Assembly (NCBI RefSeq): GCF_001610975.1
Contig: NZ_CP013342.1
Coordinates: 1,426,001-1,490,000 of the forward strand
From: Sphingopyxis terrae subsp. terrae NBRC 15098
Lineage (GTDB): Bacteria; Pseudomonadota; Alphaproteobacteria; Sphingomonadales; Sphingomonadaceae
Reading direction: 5' to 3'
Length of the DNA: 64,000 nucleotides
Below are positions 24,578 through 33,176 of this stretch, piece after piece (position 1 is the stretch's first letter; every line of letters begins with the position of its first letter). The notes under the pieces were generated by a model. That model was given only the letters and a program-made list of their open reading frames with translations. It did no database searches and was not told the origin of the DNA. Both the position numbers and the translations under genes were made by a program.

Positions 24578-25726
24578 GTGGCCGAGGCTGACCCGCCCAC
24601 CCGCACCCTGTCGCTCGGCACCGGCGTCGCCGCGATCGATGCGGCGGCGTGGGACGCGCTGGCGGGCGGCGGCAATCCCTTCGTCGGTCATGCCTTTCTG
24701 GCGCTGCTCGAAGAATCGGGAAGCGTTGGGCCGGGGACCGGATGGCAGCCCGCGCCCTTGCTGGTCGAGGACGGTGCGGGCCGACTCGTCGCCGCGGCGC
24801 CCGCCTATCTGAAGACGCACAGCCAGGGCGAATATGTCTTCGACCATATATGGGCCGACGCGTGGGAGCGCGCCGGGGGCGCTTATTATCCCAAGCTTCA
24901 GATCGCGGTGCCCTTCACCCCCGTGCCCGGACCGCGACTGCTCGCGGCCGAGGCCGACGATGCGACGCTGCTGCTGCGCGCGGCCGAGGCGGTGGTCCGG
25001 CAGAACGACCTGTCGTCGGCGCATGCGACCTTCGTTGCGCCCGACCAGATGCCGCTGTTCGAGGCGGCGGGCTGGCTGCTGCGCCGCGACATCCAGTTCC
25101 ATTTCGCCAATCGCGGCTATCGCGATTTCGACGATTTCCTCGCCACGCTGACCTCGGCAAAGCGCAAGCAGCTTCGCAAGGAACGCGCGCGCGCGGTACA
25201 GGGTCTGCGAATCGAGGATGTCAGCGGCGACGCGATCCGCCCCGAACATTGGGACGCGATGTGGGCCTTTTATCAGGACACCGGCGCGCGCAAATGGGGG
25301 CATCCCTATCTGACCCGCGCGGCGTTCGACATGATCGGTGCGCGCATGGCCGACAAGGTGTTGCTGAGCATCGCGTGGCAGGACGGGCGGCCGGTCGCGG
25401 GCGCGATGCACCTGATCGGCGCCGACACGCTTTATGGCCGCTATTGGGGATGCCTGATCGACATTCCCTATCTGCATTTCGAGCTATGCTATTACCGCGC
25501 CATCGACCTTGCGATCGCGCGCGGTCTCGCGCGGGTCGAGGCCGGCGCACAGGGCGGACACAAGCTGGCCCGCGGCTATGCCCCCGTTGCGACCTGGTCG
25601 GCGCATTTCATCGCCGATCCGGGCTTCCGCCGCGCGGTCGCGGACTTTCTGGAACGCGAACGGGCGGCCGAGGAAAGCGAAATGCAATGGCTGGAAGGAC
25701 AGATGCCGTTCCGGCGGAGCGGCTGA
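24578..25726 (+). CDS. FemAB/GNAT-like protein (DUF482 type)
   Basis: 382 residues, GTG start at 24578. Two acetyltransferase-like halves. Characteristic segments are YLKTHSQGEYVFDHIWAD, HPYLTRAAFDMIG, YGRYWGCLIDIPYLHFELCY and GAQGGHKLARGYAP, typical of the proteobacterial group annotated as peptidogalycan-biosynthesis or GNAT protein. Related Fem proteins transfer amino acids from aminoacyl-tRNA, but no target can be read here. Last of the 23166-25726 run; the next gene is convergent four bases away. Confidence 0.85.
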   Translation: MAEADPPTRTLSLGTGVAAIDAAAWDALAGGGNPFVGHAFLALLEESGSVGPGTGWQPAPLLVEDGAGRLVAAAPAYLKTHSQGEYVFDHIWADAWERAGGAYYPKLQIAVPFTPVPGPRLLAAEADDATLLLRAAEAVVRQNDLSSAHATFVAPDQMPLFEAAGWLLRRDIQFHFANRGYRDFDDFLATLTSAKRKQLRKERARAVQGLRIEDVSGDAIRPEHWDAMWAFYQDTGARKWGHPYLTRAAFDMIGARMADKVLLSIAWQDGRPVAGAMHLIGADTLYGRYWGCLIDIPYLHFELCYYRAIDLAIARGLARVEAGAQGGHKLARGYAPVATWSAHFIADPGFRRAVADFLERERAAEESEMQWLEGQMPFRRSG

Positions 25727-25730
25727 GGAA

Positions 25731-26045
25731 TCAGGCGGCGTAACGACGCGCCGCCGGGCGGCGGGCGGTTTCGTCGAGCCATGCGCGCGCCTGGCGCTGT
25801 GCCTCGGCGATCTCGTCGCGGCTCATTTCGGCCGAAACGTCGGCGCGGCACTGCTGGCCTTCGATATTGCCGCCGAGCGCCGCAAGATTAAACCATTTAT
25901 GCGCCTGGATCAGATCGACATCGACACCGCCGGTGCCGGTCGAGAAGGCCACGCCAAGGTCGAAATAGGCATTGGCATCGCCGCGCGCCGCATCGAGCAG
26001 CCGGCTTTCGATCAGATACTGGGCAGACTTCAGACTGTTAGCCAT
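25731..26045 (-). CDS. Small Sel1-repeat protein
   Basis: 104 residues from ATG 26045 (MANSLKSAQYLIESRLL). One Sel1/TPR-like unit at about residues 20-58 (DANAYFDLGVAFSTGTGG then AHKWFNLAALGGN). C-terminus is charged helix ending in an Arg/Ala-rich tail. No signal peptide. Function unknown; family members usually mediate protein contacts. Confidence 0.78.
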   Translation of the reverse strand: MANSLKSAQYLIESRLLDAARGDANAYFDLGVAFSTGTGGVDVDLIQAHKWFNLAALGGNIEGQQCRADVSAEMSRDEIAEAQRQARAWLDETARRPAARRYAA

Positions 26046-26187
26046 GATAACCCCCTGTCGCCTCCACCCCACATGGAGACTTCGGGGTCAAACCTTGCGG
26101 CTTATGGTCAACAAAGCGTTAATGGCGCGGTGATTTTTTTGGCCATAGGCGGAGCAAATGACAGAAATCCGCCAATTTTTCGTTTGA

Positions 26188-27027
26188 TCAATCGACCGCA
26201 TAATTGTCGATCAGGCGCGTTTTTCCCATCCGCGCCGCCGCCAGAAGCCGTGCCGGCGCGCGGAATATCGTCAATCTTTCGAGGCTTTCGGCATCGGCGA
26301 GCGCGACATAATCGACGCTGTCGAACCCGCCCGCGACGATTGCCGCCTCGGCATCGGCCAGCGCCTTCGCAACATCAGCGCCGCCCGCGATTGCCGCCAC
26401 CGCGGCCTTGAGTGCATCCGGAAAAGCCGCCGCGGCGGCGCGCTGTTCGGGCGACAGATAAGCGTTGCGCGACGACAGCGCGAGCCCGTCGCCATCGCGT
26501 GCGATCGGCGCGCCGAATATGTCGAGCGCGAAATCGAGGTCGCGCGCCATGCGGCGGATTATCGCCAGCTGCTGCCAATCCTTTTCGCCGAAGATGGCGA
26601 CGTCGGGGCGCACCTGGTTGAACAATTTGGCGACGACGGTCGCGACGCCGTCGAAATGCCCCGGCCGCGCCGCGCCGCAATAGTCGGCGCCGAGTTCGGC
26701 CACCTCGATATGCGTGGCATGGCCGCCCGGATACATGGTCGCGACATCGGGCGCCCATAGCAGCGCCACGCCTTCCTCGACCAGCAGCGCGGCGTCGCGC
26801 GCCTCGTCGCGCGGATAGGCGGCATAATCCTCGTTCGGGCCGAACTGGGTCGGGTTGACGAAGATCGACACCACGACATGGTCGGCCACGCGGCGACCCA
26901 TGCGGACGAGCGACAGATGCCCGGCGTGCAGCGCGCCCATCGTCGGCACCAGCGCGACGCTCTTGCCGCCCTGCTTCAGCGCCGCAACCGCGCGGTGGAG
27001 CGTGGCGATGTCACGGATGATTTGCAC
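26188..27027 (-). CDS. panC: Pantothenate synthetase
   Basis: 279 residues from GTG 27027 (the frame continues far upstream only as antisense of mipZ). Condenses pantoate and beta-alanine with ATP in vitamin B5/CoA synthesis. PTMGALHAGHLSL holds the HxGH nucleotidyl motif (about residues 32-40), IFGEKDWQQ and SSRNAYLS (KMSKS equivalent) complete the active site. Divergent from mipZ with an 84-base shared promoter region, a conserved alphaproteobacterial arrangement. Confidence 0.95.
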   Translation of the reverse strand: MQIIRDIATLHRAVAALKQGGKSVALVPTMGALHAGHLSLVRMGRRVADHVVVSIFVNPTQFGPNEDYAAYPRDEARDAALLVEEGVALLWAPDVATMYPGGHATHIEVAELGADYCGAARPGHFDGVATVVAKLFNQVRPDVAIFGEKDWQQLAIIRRMARDLDFALDIFGAPIARDGDGLALSSRNAYLSPEQRAAAAAFPDALKAAVAAIAGGADVAKALADAEAAIVAGGFDSVDYVALADAESLERLTIFRAPARLLAAARMGKTRLIDNYAVD

Positions 27028-27111
27028 GCTTGCCCTGCCTCCGATATTGGCGGCGCCAATACGCCCTTCATGCGGCCGCCATGCCGCGCCAACAGGAAAA
27101 TCGCAACGGTC

Positions 27112-27921
27112 ATGACGAAAGCCCCCCCGCACCGGATCATCTTCGCCAATGAAAAGGGCGGCACGGGCAAATCGACCTGCGCGGTGCATTTCGCGGTCGC
27201 GCTGGCGAGCCAGGGCTGGCGCGTCGCGGGGATCGACCTCGACCCGCGCCAGCGCACCTTCCACCGCTATCTCGAAAACCGCACCAACACCGCCAAGCGC
27301 CGCGGGATCGACCTGCCGATGCCACAGTTCGAGGTGTTCGAAGGCTCGACAGTCGAGCAACTCGACGAACAGGTCGCGCGGCTGGCCGACGGGGTCGATT
27401 ATTTCGTCGCCGACACGCCCGGCCGCGACGATGTGTTCGCCCGCCACCTTGCGACCACCGCCGATACGCTCGTCACCCCGATCAACGACAGCTTCATCGA
27501 TTTCGACCTGATCGGTCAGGTCGACCCCGAGAGTTTTCAGGTCACCCGACCCAGCTTCTACTCCGAACTGATCTGGGACACGCGCAAGGCGCGGGCGAAA
27601 AGCGACGGGCGGACGATCGACTGGATCATCCTGCGCAACCGTCTGCAGCACGTCGACGCGCACAATATGCGCCGAGTCGGCGAAGCGCTGAACCAATTGT
27701 CGCGGCGCGTCGGCTTTCGCGTCATTCCTGGCCTGGGCGAGCGCGTGATCTATCGCGAGCTGTTCCCGGCCGGCCTCACCCTGCTCGACAAGGCGCATCT
27801 CGGCGGCATGGGGATCGGCCATGTCGTCGCGCGGCAGGAATTGCGCGAGGCGATGGCGGGATTGAACCTGCCGCAGCGCGAACGGCTCCACCCCGACGGC
27901 GACCTGTTCGCCGTCGCCTGA
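27112..27921 (+). CDS. mipZ: Division-plane positioning ATPase MipZ
   Basis: 269 residues from ATG 27112. Deviant Walker A motif [11 protein letters not shown] (residues about 11-21), then [18 protein letters not shown] and [11 protein letters not shown], the MipZ version of a ParA/MinD ATPase. MipZ binds ParB at the poles and blocks FtsZ polymerisation away from mid-cell. Length matches the Caulobacter protein (about 270). Confirms an alphaproteobacterial host. Confidence 0.94.
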   Translation: MTKAPPHRIIFANEKGGTGKSTCAVHFAVALASQGWRVAGIDLDPRQRTFHRYLENRTNTAKRRGIDLPMPQFEVFEGSTVEQLDEQVARLADGVDYFVADTPGRDDVFARHLATTADTLVTPINDSFIDFDLIGQVDPESFQVTRPSFYSELIWDTRKARAKSDGRTIDWIILRNRLQHVDAHNMRRVGEALNQLSRRVGFRVIPGLGERVIYRELFPAGLTLLDKAHLGGMGIGHVVARQELREAMAGLNLPQRERLHPDGDLFAVA

Positions 27922-27946
27922 CCCTCCATCCTCCCGAGAGGCATCC

Positions 27947-29341
27947 ATGACCCATCGATTCCACCCGACGATGCTGCGCGAATATGACATTCGCGGGGTG
28001 GTCGGCGACACGCTGTCCGATGCGGACGCCCATGCCATCGGGCGCAGCTTCGCGACGCTGATCGCACGTGCCGGCGGCAAGCGGGTGGCGGTCGGCTATG
28101 ACGGACGGCTGTCGTCGCCGATGCTCGCCGACGCGCTGATCGCCGGGATCAACGCTGCGGGCATCGGCGCGCTCAATGTCGGGCTGGGGCCGACGCCGAT
28201 GCTCTATTATGCCGCATCAACCCAAGATGTGGACGGCGGTATACAGATAACCGGCAGCCACAACCCCCCCGACTATAATGGCTTCAAGATGGTGTTTCAG
28301 GGCCGCCCCTTCTTCGGCGCCGATATCCAGCGGATCGGCGAAATGGCCGCGGAAGGCGACTGGGAAGCTGTCAACCCGGGGGGAGAAGGCACGGCGCAGA
28401 GCATCGACATCGTCGATGCCTATGTCGACCGGCTGGTCGAAGGTTTTGCCGGCGGCGCCTTCCGCATCGGCTGGGATGCGGGCAACGGCGCCGCAGGCAC
28501 GGTGATCGAAAAGCTCACCGCGCGCCTGCCCGGCGAACATCATCTCCTCTACACCGATATCGATGGCCATTTTCCGAATCACCATCCCGATCCCACCGAG
28601 GAAAAGAACCTTGCCGACCTGAAGGCGCTCGTCGCGGCGAAGAAGCTCGACTTCGGCGTCGCATTCGACGGAGATGGCGACCGCATTGGCGCGATCGACG
28701 GCGAAGGCCGGGTGATCTGGGGCGACCAGCTGCTGCAGATCTATGCCGCCGCAGTGCTGAAGGAACGGCCGGGGGCGACGGTGATCGCTGATGTGAAGGC
28801 CAGTCAGGCGCTGTTCGACCGGGTCGCCGAACTCGGCGGCAAGCCGCTGATGTGGAAGACCGGACACAGCCTGATCAAGGCGAAGATGAAGGAAACCGGC
28901 AGCCCGCTGGCGGGCGAGATGAGCGGGCATATCTTCTTCGCCGACCATTATTACGGCTATGACGACGCGCCCTACGCGGCGGTCCGGCTGATCGAGGCGG
29001 CGACGAAGCTCGGCAAGAGCGTGACGCAATTGCGCGGCGAAATGCCCGCGATGGTCAACACCCCCGAACTGCGCTTCCAGGTCGACGAGGTGCGCAAATT
29101 CGCCATTGTGGACGAGGTTCTGGCGCGGCTGACCGCGGCGGGCGCAACGGTCGACCGCACCGACGGCGCGCGCGTGCTGACCGACGACGGCTGGTGGCTG
29201 CTGCGCGCATCGAACACGCAGGACGTTCTCGTCGCCCGCGCCGAGGCGAAGGACGAAGCGGCGCTCGCGAGGCTGATGGCCGCGATCGACGGTCAGCTTG
29301 CGGCGTCGGGAGTCGTACGCGGGCCGCAGGCGGCGCATTGA
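27947..29341 (+). CDS. Phosphomannomutase/phosphoglucomutase
   Basis: 464 residues of the alpha-D-phosphohexomutase family. Catalytic phosphoserine loop [14 protein letters not shown] (about residues 102-115), metal loop DGDGDR (about 243-248), sugar-binding GEMSGH and the C-terminal phosphate loop RASNTQD. Interconverts mannose- or glucose-6- and 1-phosphate for surface polysaccharide precursors. 25 bases after mipZ. Confidence 0.93.
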   Translation: MTHRFHPTMLREYDIRGVVGDTLSDADAHAIGRSFATLIARAGGKRVAVGYDGRLSSPMLADALIAGINAAGIGALNVGLGPTPMLYYAASTQDVDGGIQITGSHNPPDYNGFKMVFQGRPFFGADIQRIGEMAAEGDWEAVNPGGEGTAQSIDIVDAYVDRLVEGFAGGAFRIGWDAGNGAAGTVIEKLTARLPGEHHLLYTDIDGHFPNHHPDPTEEKNLADLKALVAAKKLDFGVAFDGDGDRIGAIDGEGRVIWGDQLLQIYAAAVLKERPGATVIADVKASQALFDRVAELGGKPLMWKTGHSLIKAKMKETGSPLAGEMSGHIFFADHYYGYDDAPYAAVRLIEAATKLGKSVTQLRGEMPAMVNTPELRFQVDEVRKFAIVDEVLARLTAAGATVDRTDGARVLTDDGWWLLRASNTQDVLVARAEAKDEAALARLMAAIDGQLAASGVVRGPQAAH

Positions 29342-29448
29342 CCGCTCATCTGCCTGCAAAAATCTTGCCAGATTGACCTTCGCTGCGTCGCTGGGGTAAC
29401 GCGCGCAAGGGGGCAGAGACAGGAACCCAGAACGGAACCGAAGATCCT

Positions 29449-30261
29449 ATGACCGACCAGTCCACCGCCGGCACGCTTTCCGACACCAATCACGGCGTCG
29501 CCGAGCATACCGCGCACGTCCAGCAGGACGCCGCGGCGGGCAACGGGCTGGCGGTTATTTCGATCGCCAAAAGCTATGACAAGCGCACCGTCCTGTCGGA
29601 CGTGTCGCTGTCGGTCGCCAAAGGCGAAGTCGTCGGCCTGCTCGGTCCCAATGGCGCGGGCAAGACGACCTGCTTCTATTCGATCATGGGGCTGGTCAAA
29701 CCCGACGCTGGACGCATCATGCTTGACGGCGCCGACATCACCGCGCTTCCCATGTATCGCCGCGCGATCCTGGGCCTTGGCTATCTGCCGCAGGAAACCT
29801 CGATCTTTCGCGGCATGACGGTCGAACAGAATATCGCCGCGGTGCTCGAACTCGCCGAGCCCGACAAGATCGCGCGCCAGCAGCGGCTCGACGAGCTGCT
29901 CGACGAATTCGGCCTGACCCGGCTGCGCAGCGCGGCGGCGATGGCGCTGTCGGGCGGCGAGCGACGACGCGCCGAAATCGCGCGCGCGCTCGCGGCCAAC
30001 CCGTCGATCATGCTGCTCGACGAACCCTTCGCCGGCATCGACCCCATTTCGATCAGCGATATCCGCGACCTTGTCGCCGACCTAAAGACGCGCGGCATCG
30101 GCGTGCTGATCACCGACCATAATGTGCGCGAGACGCTGGACCTCGTCGACCGCGCCTGCATCATCTACGACGGCAAGGTGCTGCTTGCCGGATCGCCCGC
30201 CGAGCTGGTGGCCGACCCAGAGGTCCGCCGCCTGTATCTTGGCGAGGGCTTTTCGCTTTGA
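29449..30261 (+). CDS. lptB: LPS export ABC transporter ATP-binding protein LptB
   Basis: 270 residues. Walker A GPNGAGKTT, signature LSGGERRRAEIARAL, Walker B IMLLDEPFAGIDP and H-loop LITDHNVRE. The Q-loop region GYLPQETSIFRGMTVEQN is LptB-typical. N-terminal extension of about 35 polar residues is longer than in E. coli. LptB powers LPS transport with LptFG; rpoN follows directly, the common genomic order. Confidence 0.94.
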   Translation: MTDQSTAGTLSDTNHGVAEHTAHVQQDAAAGNGLAVISIAKSYDKRTVLSDVSLSVAKGEVVGLLGPNGAGKTTCFYSIMGLVKPDAGRIMLDGADITALPMYRRAILGLGYLPQETSIFRGMTVEQNIAAVLELAEPDKIARQQRLDELLDEFGLTRLRSAAAMALSGGERRRAEIARALAANPSIMLLDEPFAGIDPISISDIRDLVADLKTRGIGVLITDHNVRETLDLVDRACIIYDGKVLLAGSPAELVADPEVRRLYLGEGFSL

Positions 30262-30275
30262 TGCGGTAGTTGCCG

Positions 30276-31730
30276 ATGGCGTTGGGTCCACGCCTCGATT
30301 TACGCCAGTCGCAATCGCTGGTGATGACGCCGCAGCTGCAGCAGGCGATCAAGCTGCTCGCGCTGTCGAACCTCGAACTCGAAGCCTATCTGGCTGAGGC
30401 GCTCGAAGGCAATCCGCTGCTCGATGCGACGCCGGGTGACCGCGAACCGGGCGATGACGAAGGCGGCGACGAAGCGCCGCCGTCCGACGGCCCCCCCGCC
30501 GACACCGACCTGGCGCTGTCGTCCGAAGCGGGTACCGCCGACGATCTCGACGTCGATTTTGCCGAGGAACGATTCCACCACGACAGCGCGAGCGATTCGG
30601 TGGGGCTGTCGGGCGATAGTGAGGGCATCGATTTCGACAGCTTCGCGGGCGACGACGGCACGCTTTACGACCATCTGCTCGCCCAGGTCGGTGAACGTTT
30701 TTCAGGCATCGAGGCGATGGTCGCCGAACAGATCGTCGCGCTGATCGACGAGGCGGGCTATCTGCGCGCCGATCTCGGCGAGCTGGCGCAGCGGCTCGGC
30801 GTGCCGCTCGCGCTGGTCGAGGCGGTGCTTGCGGGCGTCCAGAGCTTCGACCCTTCGGGTGTCGGCGGGCGCGACCTTGCCGAATGCATCGCGATCCAGG
30901 CGCGCGAGGCCGACCGCTACGATCCCGCCATGGCGACGATGATCGCGCATCTCGACCTGGTGGCGAAGGGCGCCTTCCCCCAGCTCAAGCGCATCTGCGG
31001 CGTCGATGACGAGGATCTGGCCGACATGATCCGCGAATTGCGCGCCTATGACCCGAAGCCCGGTCTGCGCTTCGGCGGCACCGCGACGCAGGCGGTCGTG
31101 CCCGACCTTTATGTCCGCCAGACCGCAAAGGGATGGGCGGTCGAGGTAAACAGCGGCACGCTTCCGCGGCTGCTCGTCAATCGCCGCTATTATACCGAAC
31201 TGGCAAAGGACGCCGCGGCCAAGAGCAAGGCGTGGCTATCCGAGCAGCTCGCGGGGGCCAACTGGCTGGTGCGCGCCCTCGACCAGCGTCAACGCACGAT
31301 CGTCAAGGTCGCGAGCGAGATTGTGAAGCAGCAAGAGGGCTTTTTCCTCCACGGCGTCGCGCATATGCGCCCGCTGACGCTGCGCCAGGTCGCCGAGGCA
31401 ATCGGGATGCACGAATCGACCGTCAGCCGCGTTACCAGCAACAAATATCTCTCCTGCGCGCGCGGCCTGTTCGAACTCAAATATTTCTTCTCGTCGGGGA
31501 TTTCGGCGACCGAGGGCGACGGCGCGGTGTCGGCCGAAGCGGTCAAGAGCCGGATCAGGGCGATGATCGAGGCCGAAGACCCCAAGGCGATCCTGTCCGA
31601 CGAGACGATCGCACAGAAGCTGTCGGCAGAAGGCCACGACATCGCGCGGCGCACCGTGGTCAAATATCGCGAGGCGATGGGCTATGGCTCGTCGGTGCAA
31701 CGGCGGCGGCAGAAGGCGCTGGCGGGGTGA
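30276..31730 (+). CDS. rpoN: RNA polymerase sigma-54 factor
   Basis: 484 residues from ATG 30276. Region I is Gln/Leu-rich (RLDLRQSQSLVMTPQLQQAI), region II is acidic (about residues 50-130), region III contains the HTH (RQVAEAIGMHESTVSRVTSN) and the C-terminus has the RpoN box ARRTVVKYREAMG, which reads the -24 element. Directs transcription from -24/-12 promoters with enhancer-binding activators. No hpf/raiA gene follows, unlike in many proteobacteria. Confidence 0.95.
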   Translation: MALGPRLDLRQSQSLVMTPQLQQAIKLLALSNLELEAYLAEALEGNPLLDATPGDREPGDDEGGDEAPPSDGPPADTDLALSSEAGTADDLDVDFAEERFHHDSASDSVGLSGDSEGIDFDSFAGDDGTLYDHLLAQVGERFSGIEAMVAEQIVALIDEAGYLRADLGELAQRLGVPLALVEAVLAGVQSFDPSGVGGRDLAECIAIQAREADRYDPAMATMIAHLDLVAKGAFPQLKRICGVDDEDLADMIRELRAYDPKPGLRFGGTATQAVVPDLYVRQTAKGWAVEVNSGTLPRLLVNRRYYTELAKDAAAKSKAWLSEQLAGANWLVRALDQRQRTIVKVASEIVKQQEGFFLHGVAHMRPLTLRQVAEAIGMHESTVSRVTSNKYLSCARGLFELKYFFSSGISATEGDGAVSAEAVKSRIRAMIEAEDPKAILSDETIAQKLSAEGHDIARRTVVKYREAMGYGSSVQRRRQKALAG

Positions 31731-31747
31731 AATTTTACGCCCCCTCT

Positions 31748-31825
31748 TCGTCGCCCGGGACTTGATCCGGGGTCCATTCCCACAGCGCCGGAATAGCGGA
31801 TTCCGGATCAAGTCCGGGATGACGA
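31748..31825. repeat. Inverted repeat element between rpoN and rpmJ
   Basis: Arms of 23 bases at 31748-31770 and 31803-31825 are complementary at 20 positions; the core GGACTTGATCCGG pairs with CCGGATCAAGTCC. The intervening 32 bases are GC-rich. This sequence type (cccggacttgatccgg) is a familiar dispersed intergenic repeat in sphingomonads, from memory. May act as transcription end of rpoN. Confidence 0.75.
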
Positions 31826-31914
31826 AATTAAGGGCGGAGGCGGTTGACTTTTCACCCGCTTCCCCATAGTTGCGCCGCTTCGCGTAACAACGCCAAGATT
31901 TACGGAACAGACCA

Positions 31915-32040
31915 ATGAAGATTCGCAACAGCCTGAAGTCGCTGAAGGACCGCCACCGGGATAACCGCGTTATCCGCCGCCGTGGCCGCACCTATGTGAT
32001 CAACAAGACCAACCGCCGCTTCAAGGCGCGCCAGGGCTAA
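31915..32040 (+). CDS. rpmJ: 50S ribosomal protein L36 (longer type)
   Basis: 41 residues: [20 protein letters not shown], then [20 protein letters not shown]. This is the L36 form of proteobacteria (also called YkgO-type) that lacks the zinc-binding cysteines of the C+ form. Stand-alone gene between the repeat element and a HAD gene. Confidence 0.93.
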   Translation: MKIRNSLKSLKDRHRDNRVIRRRGRTYVINKTNRRFKARQG

Positions 32041-32134
32041 ACGCCTTGCCGGGACCGCGTGTCCCCGCGCATTTGCGAGTAAGCGTAACGCCGTCGGATG
32101 CTTCCGGCGGCGCTTTCGCGTGTCCGGAGCAGCC

Positions 32135-32749
32135 ATGATTCACCAGAGCGTCATTTTCGATGTCGGCCGCGTCCTGTTCGACTGGGACTTGCGCTACCTG
32201 TTCGCGAAGCTGATCGACGATGCGGGCGAGCTCGAATGGTTTGTGACCCACGTCGTCACGCCGCAGTGGCATTTCCAGCACGATGCGGGCCGGCCGCTCG
32301 CCGACATGCTGCCCGAGCTGAAGGCTGAATATCCGGCGCATGCGCCCCTGATCGACGCCTATGCGACGCGCTTCAACGAGACGATTCCGGGGCCGATGCC
32401 CGGCAGCCTCGAACTGGTCGAGCGGCTTGACGAGGCGGGGGTGCCGCTGTTTGCGATCACCAATTTCGGACATGAATTCTGGGAAGGCTTCCGCCCGACC
32501 CAGCCGGTGTTCGACCGCTTCCGCGATATCATCGTCTCGGGTACCGAGAAGCTGATGAAACCCGACCCCGAGATCTACGCCCTTGCGATCGAGCGATTCG
32601 GCATCAATCCCGCTGGCGCCCTCTTCATTGACGACGTCGCGCACAATATCGCGGGCGCCAAGGCGGTCGGCATCGCGGGGCACCGGTTCGTCGATGCGGC
32701 GACGCTGGAGCGCGAGTTGGTGGCGCGGGGCTATTTGTCAGCCACCTGA
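32135..32749 (+). CDS. HAD-IA family hydrolase (YihX-like)
   Basis: 204 residues from ATG 32135, five bases after GGAG. Motif I FDVGRVLFDWD has the DxG variant seen in the YihX/epoxide hydrolase N-domain group, motif II FAITNFGH, motif III Lys in KLMKPDPEIY, motif IV FIDDVAHNIAGAKAVG. Probable sugar-phosphate or phosphonate phosphatase; substrate unknown. 3' end overlaps the convergent DUF4279 gene by 19 bases. Confidence 0.87.
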   Translation: MIHQSVIFDVGRVLFDWDLRYLFAKLIDDAGELEWFVTHVVTPQWHFQHDAGRPLADMLPELKAEYPAHAPLIDAYATRFNETIPGPMPGSLELVERLDEAGVPLFAITNFGHEFWEGFRPTQPVFDRFRDIIVSGTEKLMKPDPEIYALAIERFGINPAGALFIDDVAHNIAGAKAVGIAGHRFVDAATLERELVARGYLSAT

Positions 32750-33168
32750 TGGGTTTTGCTGCCCTCGGGCGCGTAGATATCAAGATCCAGATACAAGCCG
32801 CGATCTGCTATTTCGGCCAACGTCTGGGAACATATCCGCAAACTTTCGTTTCTCTCTTCAAGGAAGAGGCCGCAGAAGAGGCGCCCAGCAAAGCGTGCAG
32901 CAAGTTCCTGCCAAATGGCCGTATCGCGGGTCAGCGGTGCGAAAATGGCCTCTACCTGGCCCGGCAAGTCACCGGGAATCGATCTCGGTACCTGCAGCCT
33001 CCAAGATCCGGTGCGAGCGATGCGCTCACTGCCCCGGGGCGTCTTCCACTTGGCACCTTTCGCAACGCTGAAGGTTGGCGTTGCTCCAAGCCGGTTGGAA
33101 ATGTCGGCCGGATCGAGATCGTCGCCAAAGAAACCTAGCGAGACTGCGGTTTCATTAAGCTCGACCAT
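32731..33168 (-). CDS. DUF4279-like protein
   Basis: 145 residues from ATG 33168, preceded by GGGGGGAAG. The N-terminal pattern (AVSLGFFGDDLDPADISNRL) and KGAKWKTPRGSERIARTGSW resemble DUF4279 proteins, a small alpha/beta family often near toxin-immunity or peptidase genes. It starts 8 bases after the oligopeptidase stop on the same strand, so both are likely co-transcribed. Function unknown. Confidence 0.75.
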   Translation of the reverse strand: MVELNETAVSLGFFGDDLDPADISNRLGATPTFSVAKGAKWKTPRGSERIARTGSWRLQVPRSIPGDLPGQVEAIFAPLTRDTAIWQELAARFAGRLFCGLFLEERNESLRICSQTLAEIADRGLYLDLDIYAPEGSKTHQVADK

Positions 33169-33176
33169 CTTCCCCC

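Noticed and set aside
32135..32749. Loss of the second motif I Asp in the HAD protein (DVG instead of DxD)
   Set aside because: This DxG form is normal for YihX-like members; not a sign of inactivation by itself.
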